Shown: positions 32,554 to 42,315 of the stretch, piece after piece
How the letters are laid out: every line of letters begins with the position of its first letter
How positions within the stretch are numbered: the stretch's first letter is position 1
NCBI RefSeq assembly: GCF_010548375.1
Contig: NZ_JAAGLY010000026.1
Location: forward strand, 1 to 64,000
Reading direction: 5' to 3'
Length of the DNA stretch: 64,000 nucleotides
Origin: Streptomyces sp. SID13726
GTDB taxonomy: Bacteria > Actinomycetota > Actinomycetes > Streptomycetales > Streptomycetaceae
Made by a program: the position numbers and the translations under genes
Notes under the pieces: model-generated
Databases searched by the model: none
Seen by the model: the letters and a program-made list of their open reading frames with translations, nothing else
What the model was told of the DNA's origin: nothing

Positions 32554-33842
32554 CTCTCTGCTCCCTCCACGCTCGCACGTCTGTTCCAAGGACGGCACAT
32601 TCCCATGAAACAGGCAAGCGCTACCAGTGCGGCGGCCAGTTGGACGACCGCCATCGGGACGGCGGTGTCCTCCCCGGCCATCCCGACCAGCGGGGAGGCG
32701 ACCGCGCCGATGAGGAAGGACGAGGTGCCGAGCAGCGCCGACGCGGAGCCCGCGGAGTGCTTGGTGCGCAGCAGGGCGAGGGACTGGGCGTTGGGCAGGG
32801 TGATGCCCATGGCCGACATCAGGACGAAGAGCGCGGCGGCCACCGGTACCAGGCCCACCTCGCCGAAGACGCCGGTCGACATCAGCAGCAGGGCGGCCGC
32901 GGCGGCGATCACGATCAGCAGGCCCAGGCCGAGCACCTTGTCGAGCGCGACCCGTCCCACCAGCACCTTGCCGTTGATCTGGCCCACGATGACGAGCCCG
33001 ACGGAGTTCACGCCGAACAGCAGGCTGAAGGTCTGCGGGGAGGCGCCGTAGATCTCCTGGATGACGAACGGGGACGCCGAGATGTAGGCGAACAGCGCGG
33101 CGAAGGCGAAGCCGCCGGTGAGCAGGTAGCCGGTGAACGGCGGGTCGGCGAGGAGGCGGCGCATGGAGTGCAGGGCCTCGCCGACACCGCCGGTGTGGCG
33201 CTCGGCGGCCGGCAGGGTCTCCGGCAGCTTCGCCCAGACGAGTCCGGCGAGCAGCGCCCCGATGACCGTCAGGAGCATGAACACGCCCCGCCAGTCCGTC
33301 ACCCGCAGGATCTGCCCGCCGATCAGCGGCGCCACGACCGGGGCGACCCCGCCGATGAGCATGAGGGTGGAGAAGAAGCGGGCCATCGCCACGCCGTCGT
33401 ACAGGTCCCGGACCACGGCCCGGGCGATCACTATGCCCGCGGCGCCCGCGAGACCTTGCAGCAGCCGGAAGGCGACCAGGACCTCGACCGTGGGCGCGAG
33501 GGCGCACAGCGCGGTGGCGAGGACGTAGACCGCGAGACCGGCGAGCAGCGGGCGGCGGCGGCCCCAGCGGTCGCTCATCGGGCCGACCACCAGCTGTCCG
33601 AGCGCCATGCCGAGCAGACAGGCGGTGAGGGTGAGCTGGACGGTGGTGGCGGGCGCGTGCAGGGAGTCGGTGACCTCCGGGAGCGAGGGGAGGTACATGT
33701 CCATGGCCAGCGGGGGCGTGGCGGTGAGGCCGCCCAGGAGGAGGGTGACGAGCAGCCCGGTGCGCCGTACGGCGGCCGGTGGTTCCGGCGCCGGTACGGC
33801 CGTCCGCTCGACGTGTTCCTCAAGGTGCCCTTGCTCGGGCAT
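32550..33842 (-). CDS. Bcr/CflA-type MFS drug exporter
   Basis: 430 residues from an ATG at 33840-33842 with a strong GGGAGGGG upstream; a start 10 codons earlier (33872) lacks such a site. After a polar lead, transmembrane 1 carries LTATPPLAMDMYLPSLPEV, the diagnostic DmYLPs/aLP motif of the Bcr/CflA subfamily. GPMSDRWGRRRPLL is motif A. RLLQGLAGAAGIVIARAVVRDLYDG is typical of the group. Twelve hydrophobic segments follow the family pattern. The stop overlaps the serine hydrolase start by 4 bp, so both are one operon. Substrates of relatives include bicyclomycin and chloramphenicol. Confidence 0.92.
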   Translation of the reverse strand: MPEQGHLEEHVERTAVPAPEPPAAVRRTGLLVTLLLGGLTATPPLAMDMYLPSLPEVTDSLHAPATTVQLTLTACLLGMALGQLVVGPMSDRWGRRRPLLAGLAVYVLATALCALAPTVEVLVAFRLLQGLAGAAGIVIARAVVRDLYDGVAMARFFSTLMLIGGVAPVVAPLIGGQILRVTDWRGVFMLLTVIGALLAGLVWAKLPETLPAAERHTGGVGEALHSMRRLLADPPFTGYLLTGGFAFAALFAYISASPFVIQEIYGASPQTFSLLFGVNSVGLVIVGQINGKVLVGRVALDKVLGLGLLIVIAAAAALLLMSTGVFGEVGLVPVAAALFVLMSAMGITLPNAQSLALLRTKHSAGSASALLGTSSFLIGAVASPLVGMAGEDTAVPMAVVQLAAALVALACFMGMCRPWNRRASVEGAES

Positions 33843-33930
33843 ATGCCCCTCCCTCTCCCGGTGCTGCGCCACCTATGCTCTCAGCTCGTACAAGGTGGCG
33901 ATGGTCGCGTGAGCGAGGGTGGAGCCGGGG

Positions 33931-34944
33931 ATGACGGAGCAGAGCGTGCGCTGGGGGATTCTGGCGACGGGCGGGATCGCGGCCGCCTTCACCGCGGACC
34001 TGGTGGATCTGCCGGACGCGGAGGTGGTGGCGGTGGCCTCGCGGTCCGAGGCCTCGGCGCGGACGTTCGCGGAGCGGTTCGGCATCGAGCGGGCGTACGG
34101 CGACTGGAACGCCCTGGCCGAGGACGCGGACATCGATGTCGTGTACGTCGCCACCCCGCACTCGGCGCATCGCGCGGCCGCCGGGCTCTGCCTGGCCGCC
34201 GGGCGCAACGTGCTGTGCGAGAAGGCGTTCACGCTCAACGCCCGCGAGGCCGAAGAGCTGGTGGGCCTGGCGGAACAGCACGACAGCTTCCTCATGGAAG
34301 CCATGTGGATGTACTGCAACCCGCTGATCCGGCGGCTGAAGGCGCTCGTGGACGACGGCGCGATCGGCGAGGTCCGCACCGTACAGGCCGACTTCGGTCT
34401 CGCCGGCCCCTTCCCGGCCGCGCACCGGCTGCGGGACCCGGCGCAGGGCGGCGGCGCGCTGCTGGACCTCGGGGTGTACCCGGTGTCGTTCGCGCATCTG
34501 CTGCTCGGGGAGCCGTCGGAGGTCATGGCGAAGGCGGTGCTGTCCGAGGAGGGCGTCGACCTCCAGACGGGCGCGCTGCTGTCCTGGGAGAGCGGGGCGC
34601 TGGCCTCGCTGCACTGCTCGCTGACCGGCGGCACCGCCACCATCGCCTCCGTGACCGGTTCGCTGGGCCGGATCGACATCCCGAACGGCTTCTTCCACCC
34701 GGACCGCTTCGTCCTGCACCGGGACGGCCGTGACCCCGAGGAGTTCACCGCCGACCCGGCGGACGGGCCCCGCAACAGCCTCAAGCACGAGGCCCGCGAG
34801 GTGATGCGGGCGCTGCGGGCCGGCGAGAAGCAGTCCCCGCTGGTCCCGCTGGACGGCACGCTCGCGGTGATGCGGACGCTCGACGCGGTGCGCGACCGCA
34901 TCGGCGTCCGCTATCCCCACGAGGCGGACCTCACACCTGCCTGA
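33931..34944 (+). CDS. Gfo/Idh/MocA-family oxidoreductase
   Basis: A 337-residue NAD(P)-dependent dehydrogenase. VRWGILATGGIAAAF (about 6-20) is the Rossmann loop with GxGxxA-type spacing altered to ATGGIA. VVYVATPHSAHRAAAGLCLAAGRNVLCEKAFTLNAREAEEL holds the catalytic EKAF/EKP motif (Lys in CEKAF). The C-terminal domain includes GGGALLDLGVYPVSFAHLLLG with the substrate Asp and His-like positions. The ATG at 33931 has GGAG seven bases upstream; a GTG at 33919 is less likely. Typical substrates are sugars, inositol or trans-dihydrodiols. It is convergent with and overlaps phoD by 14 bp. Confidence 0.92.
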   Translation: MTEQSVRWGILATGGIAAAFTADLVDLPDAEVVAVASRSEASARTFAERFGIERAYGDWNALAEDADIDVVYVATPHSAHRAAAGLCLAAGRNVLCEKAFTLNAREAEELVGLAEQHDSFLMEAMWMYCNPLIRRLKALVDDGAIGEVRTVQADFGLAGPFPAAHRLRDPAQGGGALLDLGVYPVSFAHLLLGEPSEVMAKAVLSEEGVDLQTGALLSWESGALASLHCSLTGGTATIASVTGSLGRIDIPNGFFHPDRFVLHRDGRDPEEFTADPADGPRNSLKHEAREVMRALRAGEKQSPLVPLDGTLAVMRTLDAVRDRIGVRYPHEADLTPA

Positions 34945-36571
34945 GCCCCTGGTTGCCGACCTCCGTGACGAAGGACGCGGCGGTGAGGACGGGCGCCCCC
35001 GGCGTGGTGACGTACGGCACGACCCTGAAGTCGGCGCGCGCCTGCTCGCGGTCGAGCCGGATGATTCCGTAGCCGCGCCGGCCGTCGTAGAACTTCATGT
35101 GCGGGTTGGCCCGGGTGTACGTCTCCCAGGTCGGGAGGTGTTCGGCGCCGTCCCGGCCGCTGGAGATCGACGTGGGGACGATCTCGGTGCCCAGGGTGCG
35201 GGAGTCCGGGTCGTCGAAGTCGTCCTTGATGTCGTAGGCGTAGGCGACGTGCACGTCCCCGGTGAGGACCATGAGGTTCTCGACGCCCGCGTCCTTGGCG
35301 CCGTCGAGGATCCGGCGGCGCGAGGCCCGGTAGCCGTCCCAGGCGTCCATCGAGAGCCGGGCGACGGGCGCCACGTCGAGCTTGCGCTGGGAGAAGTTCA
35401 CCTGCTGCGGTACGACGTTCCACAGCGCCCGGGAGGCGTGCCAGCCGTCGATCAGCCACCGCTCCTGCTCGTCGCCGGTGATGGTGCGCGCCGGGTCGTC
35501 GATGTCAGGGCCCGGCAGGTCCAGGCCGTCGCCGTAGGCCTGGTCGGAGCGGTACTGGCGGGTGTCGAGGATGTCGAACTGGGCGAGCCGGCCCCAGTGC
35601 AGCCGCCGGTAGAGCTGGGCGTCCGGGCCGACCGGGAGCTGCGGGCGGCGCAGCGGCTGGTTCTCCCAGTAGGCGCGGTAGGCGGCGGCCCGGCGCAGCA
35701 GGAACTCCTCCGGCGGGACGTCGTTCTGGGGGATGTCGTCGGCGTAGTTGTCCTCGACCTCGTGGTCGTCCCAGGTGACCACGAAGGGGTGGGCCGCGTG
35801 GACCGCGATCAGGTCGGGGTCGGTCTTGTAGAGGGCGTACCGCAGCCGGTAGTCCTCCAGCGTCATGGTCTCGTGGTTGAAGATGTCGGGGACGGTCCGG
35901 TCGGTGTAGTTGCGGTAGCCGCCCACCGCGTTGACGGCGTACTCGTACAGGTAGTCGCCGAAGTGGAAGACCGCGTCGACGTCCTCGTCGGCGAGATGGC
36001 GGTACGCCGTCCAGTAGCCGTCGGTGTACGCCTGGCAGGAGACCCCGGCGAAGGTGAGCTCCCGGTTGCGGGCGCCGGCGGCCGGGGCGGTGCGGGTGCG
36101 GCCGGTCTCGCTGATCCACCGGCCCGCGCGGAAGCGGTAGTAGAAGACCCGGTCGGAGCCGAGGTGGTCCACCTCGACGTGCACGGTGTGGTCGAACTCG
36201 GGGTGCGCGACGGCCGTACCGCGTCTGGCGATCCGGCGGAATTTCTCGTCGTACGCCACTTCCCAGTGGACCCGGACGCGTTCGGCGGGCAGGCCGCCGT
36301 CGGGCTGGTAGGGGGTGGGGGCGAGGCGGGTCCACAGCAGCACGGAGGTGGGCAGCGGGTCGCCGGAGGCGATGCCGAGCGTGAAGGGGTTCTCGGTGAT
36401 CTTCGCGGCGTCCAGCTCGGCGGCGCTCGCCACTCCGGCGGTCGGCAGGTTCACGGAGAAGGCGAGCGCGACGGCCGCGCCGGTCACGGTCAGGAAGCGT
36501 CGGCGGTGCAAGTGGCGTGCGGCGGCGCGGAGTTCGGGGGCATGCTGCGACGTGCGGGTGTCGTGTGTCAT
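34931..36571 (-). CDS. phoD: Alkaline phosphatase D, Tat-exported
   Basis: A 546-residue secreted phosphodi-/monoesterase. The twin-arginine signal is HRRRFLTVTGAAVALAFSVN (about 22-41), with cleavage near ASAAE. A PhoD N-terminal domain (FTLGIASGDPLPTSVLLWTRLAP) precedes the metallophosphatase. Metal-site motifs are FAGVSCQAY (Cys), FHFGDYLYEY (Asp/Tyr), VTWDDHEVEDNYAD (Asp, His) and VLTGDVHVAYAYD (Asp, His). Homologues use Fe3+ and two Ca2+. No clear PHO box (GTTCACC direct repeats) was visible upstream, so PhoP control is uncertain here. Phosphate scavenging from nucleic acids or teichoic acids is the known role. Confidence 0.95.
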   Translation of the reverse strand: MTHDTRTSQHAPELRAAARHLHRRRFLTVTGAAVALAFSVNLPTAGVASAAELDAAKITENPFTLGIASGDPLPTSVLLWTRLAPTPYQPDGGLPAERVRVHWEVAYDEKFRRIARRGTAVAHPEFDHTVHVEVDHLGSDRVFYYRFRAGRWISETGRTRTAPAAGARNRELTFAGVSCQAYTDGYWTAYRHLADEDVDAVFHFGDYLYEYAVNAVGGYRNYTDRTVPDIFNHETMTLEDYRLRYALYKTDPDLIAVHAAHPFVVTWDDHEVEDNYADDIPQNDVPPEEFLLRRAAAYRAYWENQPLRRPQLPVGPDAQLYRRLHWGRLAQFDILDTRQYRSDQAYGDGLDLPGPDIDDPARTITGDEQERWLIDGWHASRALWNVVPQQVNFSQRKLDVAPVARLSMDAWDGYRASRRRILDGAKDAGVENLMVLTGDVHVAYAYDIKDDFDDPDSRTLGTEIVPTSISSGRDGAEHLPTWETYTRANPHMKFYDGRRGYGIIRLDREQARADFRVVPYVTTPGAPVLTAASFVTEVGNQGLRQV

Positions 36572-36705
36572 CCGGTCCTCCCCTGACTGATGGATGCAGA
36601 AACCAATTGGAGTGGTCCAGAACTACTCCCGATTGGCGCGTACACAACAGCCAGGTGTCGGACGAATGAGTTCCAGATGGCGGACTCTCGCCTACGCTGC
36701 GGCCC

Positions 36706-37470
36706 ATGGACGACAGGCAAGCTGCTGAGAAGGTCGCGGTGGTGACCGGCGCGGGCTCGGGAATCGGCCGCGCGGTCGCCGTGGAACTGCTGCGCACGGG
36801 CTGGTCGGTGGCGCTGGCGGGGCGGCGGACCGGGACGCTGGAGGAGACGGCGGCCCTCGCGCCCGAGGGCGCCCGGATCGCCGTGCGCACCGACGTCTCA
36901 CGGCCCGAGGACGTGGCCGCGCTGTTCGCCGCGACGGTCGGCCGGTTCGGGCGGGTGGACCTGCTCTTCAACAACGCGGGGACGTTCGGGCCCGGCGGGG
37001 TGCCGGTGGAGGAGCTGTCGTACGACGCCTGGCGGCACGTGGTGGACACCAACCTCAACGGGGCGTTCCTGTGCGCGCAGGCGGCGTACCGGCAGATGAA
37101 GGAGCAGGACCCGCGGGGCGGCCGGATCATCAACAACGGCTCCATCTCCGCCCACACACCCCGGCCGCACTCCGCCGCCTACACCGCGACCAAGCACGCG
37201 CTCACCGGCCTCACCAAGGCGCTGTCGCTCGACGGCCGGCCGTACGGCATCGCGGTCGGGCAGATCGACATCGGCAACGCGGCGACCGACATGACCGAGC
37301 GGATGCAGACCGGAGCATTGCAGGCCAACGGGGAGGTCGCGCCGGAGCCCGTGATGGACGTGGCCGACGTGGCGCGCACGGTGCGGCACATGGCGGAGCT
37401 GCCGCTGGCGGCGAACGTGCAGTTCGCAACCGTACTGGCGACGGCCATGCCGTACGTGGGGCGTGGTTGA
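36706..37470 (+). CDS. Classical short-chain dehydrogenase/reductase
   Basis: 254 residues. TGAGSGIGRAVA (about 16-27) is the cofactor loop. GRRTGTLEE with Arg after the second strand suggests NADP(H) preference. NNAG is at about 90. The catalytic triad is Ser in NGSISAH, Tyr-x-x-x-Lys in YTATKHALTG, with Asn in NLNGAFLC. Length and order are standard. The neighbours (phoD divergent, ABC genes downstream after 342 bp) say nothing about substrate. Confidence 0.93.
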   Translation: MDDRQAAEKVAVVTGAGSGIGRAVAVELLRTGWSVALAGRRTGTLEETAALAPEGARIAVRTDVSRPEDVAALFAATVGRFGRVDLLFNNAGTFGPGGVPVEELSYDAWRHVVDTNLNGAFLCAQAAYRQMKEQDPRGGRIINNGSISAHTPRPHSAAYTATKHALTGLTKALSLDGRPYGIAVGQIDIGNAATDMTERMQTGALQANGEVAPEPVMDVADVARTVRHMAELPLAANVQFATVLATAMPYVGRG

Positions 37471-37605
37471 GCGGTCGATTTACACAAGCGGAATATGTCC
37501 TTCCGCCCTCGTCGCAGCCGGTCGGCGGCTTATGCTCATCACGTCTCCTCCACAAGAGCTTCACAGTTGGAGGAGTGGCGTTCCGCCGACCGCCGAGGGG
37601 GGAGG

Positions 37606-37740
37606 GCGGCGGCCGTCCATGAGCCGGGTGGGGGTGGATCTCGCGAGGGACCGCGAGGTACGCACCGGACCGTGGACGGCCGCCGCACACATTCTCAGCT
37701 CACGCACATCCCTTCTCAGCCCTCACACATCCCTTACTCA
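37606..37740. promoter_or_regulatory. Control region of the MacB-like ABC operon: inverted and direct repeats
   Basis: In the 342-bp gap before the ABC permease, GCGGCGGCCGTCCA (37606-37619) recurs inverted at 37673-37686 with a 53-bp spacer. Two near-copies of CTCACGCACATCCCTTCTCA lie at 37699-37718 and 37722-37740 (period 23). Direct repeats about two helical turns apart are typical of response-regulator sites, and MacB-like pairs in actinomycetes are often under two-component control. No response-regulator gene is in the window, so the link is only suggestive. Confidence 0.5.
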
Positions 37741-37812
37741 CGGCAGCTCAATCCTGTCTCCCTACCTTGAGGCAGCGCCCACAGCGGGCGCCAAGAACCT
37801 TCGAGGAACGGG

Positions 37813-39303
37813 ATGTTTGGCATCTATCTCAAGCGCGAACTGGGCCGGCGCAAGAAGGCGGCTCTGGTCATCGCACTGGGTCTGGCGCTCGGAATCGCCC
37901 TGGTCATCACCGTGAACTCGGTGTCGGCCGGTATGACACAGGCTCAGGACAAGGTCCTGAAGTCGCTCTACGGCCTCGGCACCGACATGACCGTCACCAA
38001 GGCGAGGTCGGCGCCCACGGACAACAGCTCGGGCAGACCGAACTTCCAGTTCGACGCCAGCTCCAACGACAGCGACGACACCCAGAGTTCCGACCGTGTG
38101 ATGACACAGGGCGGTCAGGCCCTGGCGTCCAGCGTGGTCACCAAGGTCTCGAAGCAGAGCGGGGTGGCGAGCGCGGTGGGCGCGCTCACCCTGAACGTCA
38201 CCAAGGTCGACGGGTCCTTCACCCAGGGCAAGGCCCAGTCGCAGAGCAGCGGCTCCTCCCAGGGACAGGGCCAGGGCGGTCCGGGCGGCGGCTCCGGCGG
38301 CGGTTCGGGCAACAGCACCGCCGCGCCCCAGGTCCAGGGCGGTGGCGCCAACTTCGACGTGAACTCCTACTCGGTCGCCGGCGTGGACGTCACCGACCAG
38401 ACCCTCGGCCCGCTGGCCGGCTCCAAGATCACCTCCGGCAAGACCTTCACCGCCACGCAGACCGACGCGAAGGTCGCGGTCGTCAGCAAGTCGTACGCCA
38501 AGGAGAACTCCTACAAGGTCGGCAAGACCTTCAAGATCTCCGGCACCAAGTACACGGTCATCGGCATCGCGACGCCCGACAGCAGCGAGTCCACCACCGA
38601 CGTCTACCTGCCGCTGAAGCAGGCCCAGACGCTGGCCGACGCCAAGAACCAGGTCACCACGGTCTACGTCAAGGCGACCGACTCCAAGCAGATCGACTCC
38701 GTCAAGTCGGCGATCCAGAAGAACATCTCCGGTACGACCGTCACGACCTCCGCCGATCTCGCGGAGACCGTGTCCGGCTCACTGTCCACCGCCTCCAACC
38801 TCGCGACCAGCGTGGGCAAGTGGCTCTCCATCGCCGTGCTCGTCGCCGCGTTCCTGGTGGCCGCGCTGCTGACCTCCTCGGCGGTCTCCCGCCGGGTGCG
38901 GGAGTTCGGCACCCTGAAGGCGCTCGGCTGGCCGAGCCGCCGGGTGACCCGGCAGGTCGTCGGCGAGTCCATGGTGAACGGCCTGCTCGGCGGTGTTCTC
39001 GGCATCGGCCTCGGCCTCGCGGCCGCCTACGCGGTGACCATGATCAGCCCCAAGCTGACCGCGCAGCTCGGCAGCACCGGGGGCGGTGGCGGCGGCATGG
39101 GCGGCGGCCCCGGCGGTGGCGGCGGCCCGGGTCAGCAGGCCTCCCAGAACACCATGGAGATCGCGCTGTCCGCGCCGGTCTCGATGACCACCATCGCGCT
39201 CGCGGTGGGCCTCGCGGTGACCGGCGGTCTGATCGCCGGCGCGATGGGCGGCTGGCGGGCGTCCCGGATGCGGCCGGCCGACGCGCTGCGCAGCGTCTCG
39301 TAA
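37813..39303 (+). CDS. FtsX/MacB-type ABC transporter permease
   Basis: 496 residues. One N-terminal helix (KKAALVIALGLALGIALVITVNS), a large extracellular MacB-PCD domain (about 45-335) with a Ser/Gly/Gln-rich insert (SSGSSQGQGQGGPGGGSGGG), then three helices: LSIAVLVAAFLVAALLTSSA, GGVLGIGLGLAAAYAVTMI and TIALAVGLAVTGGLIAGAM. VREFGTLKALGWPSRRVTRQVVGES is the FtsX coupling-helix motif. A second Gly/Met-rich loop (GGGGGGMGGGPGGGGGPG) lies between the last helices. Such pairs export or transmit mechanical signals for lipoproteins or antimicrobial peptides. It is followed by its ATPase after 66 bp. Confidence 0.9.
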   Translation: MFGIYLKRELGRRKKAALVIALGLALGIALVITVNSVSAGMTQAQDKVLKSLYGLGTDMTVTKARSAPTDNSSGRPNFQFDASSNDSDDTQSSDRVMTQGGQALASSVVTKVSKQSGVASAVGALTLNVTKVDGSFTQGKAQSQSSGSSQGQGQGGPGGGSGGGSGNSTAAPQVQGGGANFDVNSYSVAGVDVTDQTLGPLAGSKITSGKTFTATQTDAKVAVVSKSYAKENSYKVGKTFKISGTKYTVIGIATPDSSESTTDVYLPLKQAQTLADAKNQVTTVYVKATDSKQIDSVKSAIQKNISGTTVTTSADLAETVSGSLSTASNLATSVGKWLSIAVLVAAFLVAALLTSSAVSRRVREFGTLKALGWPSRRVTRQVVGESMVNGLLGGVLGIGLGLAAAYAVTMISPKLTAQLGSTGGGGGGMGGGPGGGGGPGQQASQNTMEIALSAPVSMTTIALAVGLAVTGGLIAGAMGGWRASRMRPADALRSVS

Positions 39304-39369
39304 CGCCGCCCCGTCACACCCCTCCCCGCTTCGCTCCCCCTTCGCTACGGAATCCCCAACGGAGCTCTC

Positions 39370-40062
<693 letters not shown>

Positions 40063-40089
40063 GAGCCGGGCCAGGACGACCCGGGCCGC

Positions 40090-41070
40090 TCACCGCCCCA
40101 GAAGCTTGTTGATCTCGGTCAACTGGTCGGCGGTGAGCGGCCCCTTCGCCATCGCGCCCGCGTTCTGCTCCGCCTGAGCCACCGAACGGAAGCCCGGGAT
40201 CGGGACCGTCCGCGGGCTGCGGGCCCAGATCCAGGCCAGCGCGCCCTGCGCGAGCGTACGGTCCTCGCTCGTCAGGATCTCCTTCAGCGCGTCGATCCGC
40301 TTCAGCCACTCCGGGTCGGCCGTAGCGCCGTCGCCGAAGCCCTGGAGCCAGGCCGGAGGGTTGCTGCGGATGTCGCCCGCGTCCTGCGGCCCTTGGCGCT
40401 TGCCGGCCAGCAACCCCATCGCCAGGGGACTGCGGTTGACGCTGGCGAGGTTCGACTCCCCTGCCAGGGCCAGCATTTCGGGCGCGTCCTGCATCACGTT
40501 CAGCTGGTGCTGCACGGCCGTGCAGTGCTCCCCCCGCGCGAAGACCCCGGCGCGGGCCGGGTCATCGGTGCTCCAGGCGTACGCGCGGATCAGGCCCTCG
40601 GTCACGAACTCCTCGCACTGGTCCCGGAGTTCGGCCGCGAGCGCCGGGTCCAGGTCGGAGAGGTGGAGCTGGTAGAGGTCGATGCGGTCGGTGCCCAGCC
40701 GGGCGAGGGAGGCCGTGAGCGCGCGGCGGGCGTGGGCCGGGGTGTGGTCGCGGCCGGTGAGGGTGCGGGACTCCTCGTCGAAGACGTTGCCCCACTTGGT
40801 GGCGAGGACGACGTCGTCCCGGCGCTTGCCGAGGGCGCGGCCGAGCACCCGCTCGCTGTGTCCGGCGCCGTAGGTGTCCGCCGTGTCGAAGAAGGTGACG
40901 CCCAGGTCGAGGGCGCGCCGGACCGCCCGTACGGACTCCTCGTCGTCGACCTTGCCCCAGCCGAGGGGGTTGCCGTCGGCGGACTGCCATTCCCCGCCGA
41001 TCGCCCAGCAGCCGAAGCCGAGCGCGCTGACCTCGATGCCGGAGCGGCCGAGAGTGCGTGTGATCTCCAT
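40090..41070 (-). CDS. Aldo/keto reductase
   Basis: A 326-residue NADPH-dependent reductase. The chosen ATG at 41068-41070 gives MEITRTLGRSGIEVSALGFG, the standard AKR start; an upstream in-frame extension is not conserved-looking. Catalytic residues are Asp and Tyr in FFDTADTYGAGHSERVLGRAL, Lys in VLATKWG, and His in YQLHLSD. The C-terminal NADPH pocket is SPRTVPIPGFRSVAQAEQNAGA. It resembles the YajO/AKR11 general-stress group; substrate unknown. Gene order: convergent with the ABC operon, divergent from nothing nearby. Confidence 0.93.
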   Translation of the reverse strand: MEITRTLGRSGIEVSALGFGCWAIGGEWQSADGNPLGWGKVDDEESVRAVRRALDLGVTFFDTADTYGAGHSERVLGRALGKRRDDVVLATKWGNVFDEESRTLTGRDHTPAHARRALTASLARLGTDRIDLYQLHLSDLDPALAAELRDQCEEFVTEGLIRAYAWSTDDPARAGVFARGEHCTAVQHQLNVMQDAPEMLALAGESNLASVNRSPLAMGLLAGKRQGPQDAGDIRSNPPAWLQGFGDGATADPEWLKRIDALKEILTSEDRTLAQGALAWIWARSPRTVPIPGFRSVAQAEQNAGAMAKGPLTADQLTEINKLLGR

Positions 41071-41124
41071 GTCCGAGAACGCTAGGACCTGGAGTGCACA
41101 CGAAGGCAAGAGGGGTACGGGATC

Positions 41125-41466
41125 TTATGCCTGGCCGGTCTCGAAGCGGGAGATCCGGCCGCTGTCCTCGACCTCGAAGCGCCAGCGGGTGCGCATCTCG
41201 CCCCAGGTGTCGTTGCGGTAGCGGGCGATGAGGTCACGGCCGCCCCGGGACTCGTTGTCGACGTCCATATGACCGTGGCTGGAGAAGATCTCCCGGTCGA
41301 TCCAGTCGTCGAGGTCCCGGTCGGTGCCGTCGTCGGCCATGGTGGCGCCGGGCGCGAGCAGGGCCAGGAAGGCCTCGCGGTCATGGGCGTTGACGGCGCT
41401 GACGAAGGCGCGGACGGCCGGGTCGCTGAGTTTGGCGGTCTGAATCGTCATGCCAGCCAGACTCAC
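41125..41466 (-). CDS. SnoaL-like/NTF2-fold small protein
   Basis: About 113 residues with an NTF2-like cone fold. The start is LSDPAVRAFVSAVNAHDREAFLALLAPGATMADDGTDRDLDDWIDREIF, then DLIARYRNDTWGEMRTRWRFEVEDSGRISRFETGQ. GTG at 41464-41466 has GGGGGAG at good spacing, while an ATG at 41449-41451 lacks one; both are possible. These proteins include polyketide cyclases and many unassigned ones. It lies upstream of the AKR on the same strand, 54 bp apart. Confidence 0.82.
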   Translation of the reverse strand: MSLAGMTIQTAKLSDPAVRAFVSAVNAHDREAFLALLAPGATMADDGTDRDLDDWIDREIFSSHGHMDVDNESRGGRDLIARYRNDTWGEMRTRWRFEVEDSGRISRFETGQA

Positions 41467-41629
41467 ACCGCTCCCCCGGGTGCGCCACCCGAACGGCGGC
41501 GCGGACCGGTCGGGCGGGTGTGGGGGGTGCGACGGTGGAAACCCGTGGGGTGCGGAAACCCGTGGGGTTCCGTCTTCACCGTTCTGGCTTGCTCTTCTCT
41601 GTTCTCCACTGTTCTTCCCTGGAGCGATC

Positions 41630-42160
41630 GTGACCTGCTACGACCGACGTGATCTGGGCCTGCTGCTGCTCCGGCTGGGGGCGGGGGGTGTGCTGGCCGC
41701 CCACGGTGCGCAGAAGCTGCTCGGCTGGTTCGGCGGGGGCGGTATCGAGGGGACCGGCCAGTTCATGGAGTCCGTCGGCTACGCGCCGGGGCGGGAGAGC
41801 GCGACGGCGGCGGGGCTGGCCGAGGCGGGCGGCGGCGCCCTGCTCGCGCTGGGGCTCGCGACCCCGGCCGCGGGTGCGGCGGCGGCCGGGGCGATGGCCG
41901 GGGCGTCCGCGGTGCACGCGCCCAACGGCTTCTTCAACGCGAGCGGCGGCTACGAGTACGCGGCCACGCTGGGCCTGACGGCGGCCGGGCTGGCGATCAC
42001 CGGACCCGGCCGGCTCTCCCTGGACCACGCGCTGGGCCACACGGTGAACCGGGGGTGGATGGTTCCGGTGGCCCTCGGGGCGACGGGGCTGGTGACGGCG
42101 CTGGTCGTGGGGGCGCGCAATCGGCGGTTGCGGGAGAAGGACGGCGACGACGACACTTAG
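41630..42160 (+). CDS. DoxX-family membrane protein
   Basis: 176 residues from a GTG at 41630 (GGAG five bases upstream). Four transmembrane segments begin with DLGLLLLRLGAGGVLAAHGAQKLLGWFGGGGIEGTGQFMESVG, the DoxX signature (R-G...-HG-qKl-gwFGG.G). HAPNGFFNASGGYEYAATLGLTAAGLAITGPG is the second signature. The C-terminal tail is charged. In actinomycetes DoxX forms a membrane oxidoreductase complex in oxidative-stress defence (known for mycobacterial DoxX-SodA-SseA); no partners are adjacent. Confidence 0.92.
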   Translation: MTCYDRRDLGLLLLRLGAGGVLAAHGAQKLLGWFGGGGIEGTGQFMESVGYAPGRESATAAGLAEAGGGALLALGLATPAAGAAAAGAMAGASAVHAPNGFFNASGGYEYAATLGLTAAGLAITGPGRLSLDHALGHTVNRGWMVPVALGATGLVTALVVGARNRRLREKDGDDDT

Positions 42161-42315
42161 ACGGCGCTGTTCGAGGAGCAGGAGGCGCTCTTCGGGGAGT
42201 AGCGCGTTACCGGAAGGTGCAGGGGACTTGACCCTCAGGTGAACCAAGTGCGGCAACAGTGACGGGAGTTGAGCCAGGGGCCTGAAGTCCCCTTTGGGGT
42301 GGCTACGTTGAGGCA

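Noticed and set aside
37463..37915. Possible 150-residue gene before the MacB-like permease
   Set aside because: Poor codon bias, overlaps the permease start, and covers repeats that look regulatory.
42221..42293. Terminator or riboswitch from the 9-bp inverted repeat AGGGGACTT/AAGTCCCCT before the giant gene
   Set aside because: The 55-bp spacer and lack of a conserved aptamer pattern make it weak; possibly chance in GC-rich DNA.
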